Below, one piece after another: positions 7,831 through 14,536 of a stretch of DNA of 14,536 nt. The translations under genes and the position numbers were made by a program. The notes beneath the pieces were generated by a model, which saw nothing but the letters and a program-made list of their open reading frames with translations, was not told the origin of the DNA and did no database searches. The stretch is from Dactylonectria macrodidyma (Eukaryota > Ascomycota > Sordariomycetes > Hypocreales > Nectriaceae). The stretch spans positions 1-14,536 of the forward strand of contig JAGMUV010000073.1 in the NCBI GenBank assembly GCA_020744425.1, in the 5' to 3' direction. Each line of letters begins with the position of its first letter. Positions within the stretch are counted from its first letter, which is position 1.

Positions 7831-9481
7831 GCTTTTTATATATTTTTTCAAATATTAAAATAATTCTTAAGTATTATATTTTACTAACTAATTTACTTAT
7901 TTAATTAAATAGAATATATTTTTTTTAATCTTTTTATTTAAAATAATTTCTTTTACTTCTTACTTATTTTCTTCTTCTTTTAAGTTTAAAAGGTTTATTA
8001 AATAATTATTATACTTTTAATAAGCTTTAATTATAATTCTAAAAGTATTATAAAGAATATATTATATATTTAATAGTATATTATAATAAGTATATTTAAT
8101 ATACTTACTTTCTAACTTAATTTATAATAATAACTTTAATATACTTAAGTATTAATTTTTTATTTTTAAATTAAAAGTTATATATAAATAATCTTATAAT
8201 TTATTCTTTATAGTATTTCTTATTTAATATATTTCTTATTATAAGCTTTTATTTATATTTTTATTACTTCAGTCTAACTCTCTTAAGCTTTAATATATAT
8301 TTATTAAATATTCTTTATATATTTAGTAATATTTTATATTTATATTTTTAAGTATTTTAGAGTATAGCTTACTATTCTTAAATAGTAATATATAGTGCTT
8401 ATATTAAAGAAACTCTTATTATACTATACTAACTATTATTATATATAAACTTAACTTTTACTAACTATACTATTTATTTTTTTAATATATTTCTTATAAA
8501 GATATAAAAGTATTTCTTAAATAATTAGTTGATTTTTTAATTTATTTATCTATTTATAAATAGTATATAGTAAATAATTAGTAATAAATTATTTATTCTT
8601 TTATTAAATTAGTTTAAAATTAACTTATTAATAGCTTATCTTTATTATTAATAATACCTTTTAATATATTAAATTTATATTTAACTTATTTATATAATAC
8701 TTATATAAGTTATATAATAATTATTATCTTTTTATATAAAATAAAGATTATATACTTAGTTATATAATATATTATAATTAAAATAGTATTATATTACTTA
8801 TTATTTATTTAAATACTATTTAATAACTTTATAATAAAATTTATAAAAATTTCTTAAAAAGGATTTATTAGTATTAGTAATAGTTATAGCTTTCTATATA
8901 GCCTATATTTAAGTATAAAGATATTATAGTATTTTTTATATTTAGTAATATAGTTTATAATATTCTTATTAATTTAATTCTAATAGAATTTTCTATTAAT
9001 TAATTCTAGTATTTTAGCTTTTCTTATATACTTAGCTCTTAGGTTATTATAATAATATTAAAGGATTTCTATTCTTAATATTTTTTTTATAGGAATAATA
9101 AGTCTGCCTTTATAGAATAAAGTACTATTTTTATTATAATAATAAGTTCTTATCTTCTTAACTATTTATTAAATTCTTACTAATTATTATTAGTAAAAAT
9201 AATTATTAGCTTATAGTCTTTAGACTAATTCTTTTAACTTTATTAATAATTATAATAAAAATGCTATTTTACTTATTATAAGCTCTTTTATAATTAGATA
9301 TAGAATATATTACTTTAGATTAATAATCCTAGCTTTAAATAAGTCTTCCTAGCTTCTATAAGCAGCTAGCTCTTATTAAATAGTCTTTATATATTTATTA
9401 GTCTTTTAGCTTATTATTCTAGCTTTTATAATTATAGAAATTAATACTATATATATTTAATCTTCTTTAGTTTTATTATAC
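7831..9481 (-). pseudogene. Ty3/gypsy chromovirus relic: integrase and C-terminal chromodomain
   Basis: Minus-strand translation, allowing for mutated codons, gives integrase features in the right order. A Phe-Tyr-Lys-Gly-Arg-Leu stretch at ~9097-9122 leads into the zinc-binding region: the His pair is now Tyr-Tyr at ~9045-9053, followed by the expected Leu-x-Ala spacing, and the Cys pair is now Tyr near 8927-8947. In the catalytic core, the first Asp codon, in the Asp-Phe-Ile motif at 8833-8853, is now AAT (Asn), while the second, in an Asn-Lys-Asp-Lys motif at 8635-8649, is intact. Near 7831-7960 a chromodomain is recognisable from a Phe-Tyr-Leu-Ile-Lys-stop...Lys-Tyr-Asn-Thr-stop-Glu pattern in which the conserved Trp codons have become stops. 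Chromodomains of this kind target insertion to marked chromatin in fungal chromoviruses. No part can be functional. Confidence 0.9.
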
Positions 9482-9483
9482 TA

Positions 9484-9922
9484 ATATATATAATAAGCAT
9501 ACAATATATCCAAGTATATAACGCATTTCTAATTTATACTTAAAACAGTACTTTTTTAAAAATTCCTTAAAAATCTAAACCAGGCTTAAAATAGCTTATA
9601 TTTTATATATAGGTTTAATAAGTATATAAAAATAAGTAAAGATTTTTTTTAGATCTTTAAAAGATTTTATTTATAAACTTATTTTAAAAAATCTTATTTG
9701 CACTATTTCTTTTCTTATTTATAATTTTAAAAAGCTAAATAAATTAGTTAAAAATCCAATAAAAAAACTAAATTATGACTTTTTTAATTACTTATTTAAA
9801 CTTAATTTTTTAAAATTCTTAAGACTATATAGCCCATTTTAGAAAATTTAAAGTTTACTCTTTTAAGTATATAGTATAAGTGCGTTATATACTTAGATGC
9901 ATTATATACTTATTATATACAT
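9484..9922. mobile_element. MITE M1, 439 bp, TA target duplication
   Basis: The ends are inverted copies of ATATATATAATAAG (9484-9497) and ATGTATATAATAAG (complement of 9909-9922). The similarity continues inward for about 60 bases, including CAAGTATATAACGCA on the left and its complement on the right. Within the right arm a ~17-bp motif is doubled: AAGTATATAATGCATCT then AAGTATATAACGCACTT when read from the end inward. A TA dinucleotide flanks each side (9482-9483 and 9923-9924), as expected for Tc1/mariner/pogo-type insertion. There is no coding capacity. It lies between the RNase H and integrase parts of the retrotransposon relic. Its borders match those of M2. Confidence 0.85.
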
Positions 9923-9924
9923 TA

Positions 9925-10764
9925 ATTCTAATTATAAAATAAAGTACTTATTATTTAATTTAACTTATAAAGCTTCTTAAGCTTACTTATATTACTTAAA
10001 TATATGCTTTTATAACCTTTATTTACTCTTTAAAATTACTAATTATTTAATAAATATTTAATAAAAGCTCTTTAATAAAGTTTAGCTTATTAACTAAGGT
10101 TAAGAGTATATTATTATATATTATTTTCTCTTTTATATAATTAGGTCTATAAGATAGTCTATTAATTAAATTATACTTTCTTAGTCTATATTTAATATTA
10201 AAATTAAAAGATATTAATTTACATACTTACTTAATTAGCTTACTTCTTAAGTGTTTAATTAGTACTTTAATTACTTTTTTAAGAGCTATATAATCTATTA
10301 AAAGGAGGAATTTTTTAAAAAGTCTTAATAAATAATAACTCTAGTTCTTAAGGCTTTTAATAATAGTTAGAAGTTCTTACTAACTAATACTCTAGTATTA
10401 CTTAGTATCTATTAATTCTTAAGATTAATATATAATTAGTCTTTATTATTCTCTATATAATTAGATTAGAATATTAAAGACTGCTTTTAGAAAAGTATCT
10501 ATTTTTACTTTAGTTCTTTTTACTAAATCTTAATATTAGAGAATACTTATTAAATAGAAAGTAGATCTTAGTATTTAAAAAATAGTATTTTAATCTTCTT
10601 TTTATATAAATAGTTTCTTATTCTTTATAGTCTTTAATAGCTCTATTAATAATACTATTTAATAAAAGTATTTTAAAATAAACTTCTTATAGAAGTTATA
10701 GAATTTTAAAAAGATTTATATATCTTTAATACTCTTTAGTACTAGCTATTTAGTAATTACTTAT
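9925..10764 (-). pseudogene. Ty3/gypsy relic: end of reverse transcriptase and RNase H
   Basis: On the minus strand, 10677-10703 encodes Phe-Tyr-Asn-Phe-Tyr-Lys-Lys-Phe-Ile, the signature near the end of gypsy reverse transcriptase (Phe-x-Asn-Phe-Tyr-Arg-Arg-Phe-Ile) with Arg changed to Lys. RNase H follows. A Lys-Ile-Asp-Thr motif with its catalytic Asp lies at ~10490-10511. A Glu-Leu-Leu-x-Ile-Ile-Lys-x-Leu-Lys segment lies at ~10328-10380. A Phe-x-Phe-x-Ile-x-Tyr-Arg...Asn...Leu-Ser...Arg-Pro-x-Tyr block lies at 10136-10208. All match the standard order of Ty3/gypsy pol. In-frame stops coincide with positions that are Trp or Gln in the family. About 200 bases at the low-coordinate end form the linker towards integrase. 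Copy D of element X interrupts the gene at the right edge and M1 lies to the left. Confidence 0.92.
10750..10764. repeat. Left target-site duplication of copy D
   Basis: TTAGTAATTACTTAT is repeated exactly at 11830-11844. The sequence is part of the retrotransposon reverse transcriptase frame. Confidence 0.92.
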
Positions 10765-11829
10765 TAAGGTTATAGTCCTTTAGCAGCGCACACTCAGAGA
10801 GGGGCCAGAGGTTAAATAGTAAAAAAAATAAAAAAATAACTAATAGTGAATAATAGTATAAGGGCCTAAAACCCAAGCCTAAGGCAATAGTAACTCAGAA
10901 TGACTAGAGTTTTTACTGTATTAGGGTATAAGCCTTGCTATCCTAATCAACCCTTTAAGATGCGTTAAGTAGCTAGAAAGCTAGATAGAAAAGCTAGATA
11001 TTAGAAGGCAAAATTGTTATATAATAAAAGCCCCATAAGGGTTCGTCGCATTCTAAGTTACCTTATCGCAGTTCTAAGTTATAATTCAGTTACTTCTTTA
11101 TAATTCTAGTTATATTATAATTCAGCTTATTAAAGACTAACTCTTTATAATCTAACTAACTTATAATAAATACTATAATAAATATCTAATATAATACACT
11201 CTATACTTTTAATAACTTAGGTTTTAATAATTACTATACTCTCTTTATATATAATCTAAATACTAAGCTTAATAAGAATATAGAAACTTTTAATAAGCTA
11301 AAAGCTATAATAATAAAATATAATCTTAAAGAAATTAGAACTATTAAGACTTAATAACTCTTTAATAGTAAGTAAGTTATCTTAATGATCTTTAAAACTA
11401 AAGTATTCTTAAGACTATGCCTCTTTAGAAGTAACTAATAATTTAAAAACTGAATTAAAAATGAATAATACTTTTTAAAGTAATTAATAGTAAAGCTAAT
11501 ATTTAAAATATCTTTAGAAGAAATAGTATTTTTTAAGTTATTAGCTAATATTAATAAGGGGTAGATAATATAAGTTATAAGAAATATAGCTATTATTAAT
11601 GCATAAAATGACTAATGTATTAGAAACTAAGGGAATCCTGCTACTTAGTAGGTTAAAGGATTTAGTAAAGGAAGGTTTTATAAGGGAGGAGGGATAAGAG
11701 TCTATCTATAACTAGGTCGACTAATCAATCGAGTCCTTCGTCTTAAGATAACTTAAGTAATGTAAATATATAACTATATAAAAATGTAGTAGTATAGAAA
11801 TAAAAGTCCGAATAGTGGTTTTAATAGTG
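10765..11829 (-). mobile_element. Element X copy D, full length, inserted in the reverse transcriptase relic
   Basis: It runs from TAAGGTTATAGTCC to GGTTTTAATAGTG on the plus strand (sense strand is minus), 1065 bp, with perfect 15-bp flanking duplications. It is relatively well preserved: GCAGCGCACACTCAGAGAGG at ~10787 keeps CpG and even CpA bases that copy A has lost by C-to-T or G-to-A changes. It has only two minisatellite units (10972-11000), a weakened hairpin (~11026-11043) and a tandem block at about 11045-11136. It shares the short CTACTTAGTAGG form of the 5' segment with copy C. Removing it with one duplication restores a continuous reading frame in the host retrotransposon, so it inserted after the retrotransposon. 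Confidence 0.93.
10972..11000. repeat. 13-bp minisatellite in copy D (two units)
   Basis: Two units of the AGCTAGATAGAAA type, the shortest array among the copies. Confidence 0.8.
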
Positions 11830-11844
11830 TTAGTAATTACTTAT
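11830..11844. repeat. Right target-site duplication of copy D
   Basis: Exact copy of 10750-10764, immediately after the 5' terminus of the element (reversed). Confidence 0.92.
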
Positions 11845-12037
11845 ACTTTATTTAATTCTATCTTTAGTCCTTTTTAAATAATTATATACTTAAGGAATTT
11901 AAGCTCCTTTTAATAGAAAGTATACTTTAAGAGCTTTATATAAAGCTAGAAGGTTTTTAATCTCTAAAGGACTTCTTTTAAATCCTTAATATATTATTCT
12001 TATATTTATAAGTATATTATAATATTATCTAAATATA
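11845..12037 (-). pseudogene. Ty3/gypsy relic: reverse transcriptase catalytic motif segment
   Basis: The minus strand reads Tyr-Leu-Asp-Asn-Ile at 12021-12035, the reverse transcriptase Tyr-x-Asp-Asp box with the second catalytic Asp codon changed from GAT to AAT. Downstream residues follow the family order, with Lys-x-Thr-Phe...Phe-Leu-Lys-Tyr-Ile and Lys-Gly-Leu-Lys motifs, and stops at former Gln or Trp sites. The piece is bounded on the right by M2, which sits directly before the catalytic box, and on the left by copy D. Joining across both insertions keeps one frame. Confidence 0.92.
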
Positions 12038-12461
12038 ATATATATAATAAGTAAGTTAAATATATAAGTAAGTCAGAAAGCATACTATATAATTAAAATT
12101 CATAATTTTAAATTTCTTAAAACTTAATATAAAATTTATTAAGATTTAGAAACACATTTTAAAATAAATTAGAAAAGGAGTTATAAAATAGTATTTTTTT
12201 TAAAGAATTTTAAAAATTTATTAAGCCTACTATAAGTAAAAATAGTAAAAAAAAATAGTACGAATTTTATATTACTAGCACTATGAGTATATATAGCTTA
12301 AGAAAATTCTTAAAAATAATATATATTATAAATAAGCTAGGTTTAAAATTTTAGTTATTTTAGACTTAGTTTAATTTCTCTTGACTTTTTAAAATTTTAA
12401 TTTAAAGTGTATTTTATAATTTCTAACTTACTTATATTTCTAACTGGCTTATTATACATAT
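12038..12461. mobile_element. MITE M2, 424 bp, TA target duplication
   Basis: The terminal inverted repeats begin ATATATATAATAAG (12038-12051) and ATATGTATAATAAG (complement of 12448-12461), nearly identical to those of M1. Each arm then has a doubled ~17-bp motif: AAGTAAGTTAAATATAT then AAGTAAGTCAGAAAG on the left, and AAGCCAGTTAGAAATAT then AAGTAAGTTAGAAATTAT on the right. TA lies on both sides (12036-12037, 12462-12463). No coding capacity is seen. A stretch near 12346-12385 resembles the complement of M1 near 9574-9595, supporting common origin. Removing the element with one TA rejoins the reverse transcriptase frame directly in front of the catalytic box. Confidence 0.88.
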
Positions 12462-12463
12462 TA

Positions 12464-12926
12464 TTATATAATAAGTATTAAGTAATTTAATAAATACTTA
12501 ATTAATATATACTTAAAAAGTAGTAAGTATATTAATTAATCTAAAGAGTATAATTATATATTTAAAATAATTATATTTTATATAAAATACTATTTTTTAT
12601 TAATTTTCTTTTTAATTTAAATATAATAATAAGTATTATAAATATTAATTTTAAAGATCTATTTTACTTTAATAAGTCTTAAGTAATTTACTAATTAGTA
12701 AAAAAAGATAATAGTTTTTAATAGTAATTATATTTAAATTATAATAATTAATATATATTCTAATACTTTTATTCTTTTTAAAAATAAATAGAATTAAAGC
12801 TCTTACTTTATTAATTAAACTATTTACTTAATTAATCTTTATATTCTTAGTAAAGTAATTATAAATAATCTTTACTTACTTTTTATTAATAAAGTATATT
12901 ATCTTTAAAAGAGGCTTTTTACTTTT
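12464..12926 (-). pseudogene. Ty3/gypsy relic: N-terminal reverse transcriptase
   Basis: Minus-strand translation gives, in order, an Ile-Leu-Phe-x-x-Lys-Lys block (~12780-12800), a Tyr-x-x-Leu-Asn block, a Leu-Leu-x-Ser-Lys-Leu segment, Lys-Ile-Asp-Leu at ~12655-12668 (the first catalytic Asp of reverse transcriptase, intact) and Phe-Arg-Leu-x-Asn...Thr-Phe-stop...Tyr-Ile-Asn at ~12500-12548. The last matches the family's Phe-Gly-Leu...Ala-Thr-Phe-Gln motif. Frequent stops correspond to former Gln, Trp and Arg codons. Copy E separates it from upstream sequence. Confidence 0.9.
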
Positions 12927-12940
12927 ATTAATTTAATAAA
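12927..12940. repeat. Left target-site duplication of copy E
   Basis: ATTAATTTAATAAA is repeated exactly at 14023-14036 across copy E. Confidence 0.85.
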
Positions 12941-14022
12941 TGCTATTAAAACCGCTATTCAAACTTTTATTTTTATATTACTGCATTCCTTATTACTATA
13001 TTTCTATATTATATATTTACATTACTTGAATTATCTTAAGATAAAGGACTTAATTAATTAATTAACTTAGTTATAAATAGACTCTTATCCCTCCTCTTTT
13101 AAAACTAACCTTCCTTTACTAAATCCTTTAACTTATTATAATTAATATTAAAAGTAATTATAATAAGATTCTCTTAGTTTTTAATATATTAATCATTTTA
13201 TATATTAATAATAATTATATTTTTTATAACTTATATTATTTACTTTTAATTAATATTAATTAATAACTTAAAAATACTATTTCTTTTAACAAATATTTTA
13301 AATATTAGCTTTATTATTAATTATTTTAAAAAGTATTATTTATTTTAATTTAGGTTTTTAAATTATTAATTATTTTTAAAGAAGTATAGTCTTAAGAATA
13401 CTTTAGTTTTAAAGATTATTAAAATAACTTACTTACTATTAAAAAGTTATTAAATCTTAATAGTTTTTAGTTTTTTTAAAATTATATCTTATTATTATAG
13501 CTTTTAGCTTATTAAGAGTTTTTATATTTTTATTAAGCTTAATATTTAAATTATATATAAAAAGAGTATACTAATTATTAAAACTTAAGTTATTAAAAGT
13601 ATAAAGTATATTATATTAACTATTTATTATAATATTATTTTAATTTTTAATAAATTAAATTATAATATAATTAGAATTATAAAAAAGTAATTAAATTATA
13701 ATTTAGAATTATAATAAAGTAATTTAAAATATAATAAATTTATAGAGCTTTTATTATATAATGATTTTACTTTTTAATATTTAGCTTTTTATTTAGCTTT
13801 TCTATTTAGCTTTCTAATTACTTAATGTATTTTAAAGGCTTAATTAAGATAGTAAAGCTTATACTTTAATATAGTAAAAACTCTAGTTATTCTGAATTAT
13901 TATTACCTAAGCTTAGGTTTTAGGCTCTTATACATTATTCACTATTAGTTTTTTTTTTTTTACTATTTAACCTCTAGCCCTCTTTAAGTGTGTATTACTA
14001 AAGGACTATAACCTTAAAAAAA
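12941..14022 (+). mobile_element. Element X copy E, full length with an A tail
   Basis: Read on the plus strand it starts TGCTATTAAAACCGCTATTC and ends GGACTATAACCTTA followed by further A residues to 14022, giving a short A tail before the 14-bp duplication. It is 1082 bp and strongly mutated: former GCTAGATAG minisatellite units read as CTATTTAGC (13778-13816), and the hairpin and tandem block are largely lost. It shares with copy A a duplicated 5' segment (12963-13010) and with copies F and G the longer spacer before the pyrimidine block. It keeps a G in the ACCGCTATTC terminus where C has A, helping to infer the ancestral base. It lies upstream of the reverse transcriptase domain of the host retrotransposon. 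Confidence 0.9.
13778..13816 (+). repeat. 13-bp minisatellite in copy E (three mutated units)
   Basis: Three units of TTTAGCTTTTCTA type, equivalent to the CTAGCTTTTCTAT unit of copy C after C-to-T change. Confidence 0.75.
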
Positions 14023-14036
14023 ATTAATTTAATAAA
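14023..14036. repeat. Right target-site duplication of copy E
   Basis: Exact copy of 12927-12940, following the A tail of the element. Confidence 0.85.
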
Positions 14037-14536
14037 ATATTATTCTTTTTAAAGTAATAACGTCTTTACTTTAGCTTTATTAAAAATCTCTTATTCTAAC
14101 TTAAGTTTAAATAATATACTAATCCTTTCTTATCTATTTTTTAAAAGTAAGTAATAATTACTTATTTAATACTAATTACTATATATATATATAATATACT
14201 TTTTATTATTTATAATAAAGTCTTTTATAAAAGAGTTAAGATCTTATATAAGACTATTTTATATATATTATATTTATATATATATTAATTATAATGTTCT
14301 TAGTTATAGTCTTTTTACTAATAGTAAGTTACTTATTACTTTAAGTTAGTTTTATAAGGCTTTTATAAATAAATATCTTATTTTTTTATTAATCTTAGTA
14401 ATTAAAAAAGAAGAATATTACTTAATATACTTATAATATAAAATAAGTAATTCTATTAAAGCTTACTAGCTTAAAGCTTATTAATTTATATAAGTTAAAG
14501 CCTAGTTTTTATATAGCTTTTGATTAATTATAAACT
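14037..14536 (-). pseudogene. Probable upstream (protease or linker) part of the Ty3/gypsy relic
   Basis: Copy E's target duplication shows that this sequence was contiguous with the reverse transcriptase part at 12464-12926 before insertion, so it should be the region upstream of reverse transcriptase on the minus strand. The translation is broken by many stops. I cannot point to a protease active-site motif, so the assignment rests mainly on position. The element continues beyond the window. Confidence 0.45.

Overview
This window is a decayed, extremely A+T-rich block of fungal repeat DNA, and I see no intact protein-coding gene, tRNA or rRNA in it. The base composition suggests a filamentous ascomycete genome subject to repeat-induced point mutation (RIP). 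Outside one GC-rich tract, surviving C is almost always followed by T (or C/G), surviving G is almost always preceded by A, and CpA/TpG are nearly absent while TpA is everywhere. The organism assignment is an inference from this footprint and the element types; no species can be named.

Layout. Positions 1-282 are the end of one copy of a roughly 1.1 kb non-coding repeat, here called 'element X'. At 283-1057 lies a GC-rich, almost pure purine (G+A) tract. Two long overlapping reading frames there exist only because stop codons need a T. Positions ~1090-1312 hold a second, heavily mutated fragment of element X. Positions 1313-3298 are unassigned A+T-rich DNA with one nested palindrome. Then come copy A of element X (3299-4340), a truncated copy B (4502-4763), unassigned DNA, full copy C (5457-6573), and more unassigned DNA to ~7830.

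From ~7831 to at least 12940, and probably to the window end, the minus strand carries the relic of a Ty3/gypsy chromovirus-type retrotransposon. In transcription order it has reverse transcriptase, RNase H, integrase and a C-terminal chromodomain. It is full of stop codons where Trp and Gln codons once stood. Four later insertions split it: element X copies E (12941-14022) and D (10765-11829), and two short inverted-repeat elements, M1 (9484-9922) and M2 (12038-12461). Removing M2 with one TA, or D with one 15-bp target duplication, lets the retrotransposon frame read straight through, which fixes their borders.

Element X is the most interesting component. Full copies run ~1.04-1.12 kb and have no coding capacity. 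Copies C, D and E are flanked by perfect 14-16 bp target-site duplications, and the sense strand ends in CCTTA plus A residues. This points to target-primed reverse transcription, i.e. a SINE-like or other non-autonomous non-LTR element. It carries a 13-bp minisatellite of 2-4 units, a conserved hairpin, a 28-bp tandem block and a variable 5' segment. M1 and M2 belong to one TA-inserting MITE family whose inverted repeats each contain a doubled ~17-bp motif.
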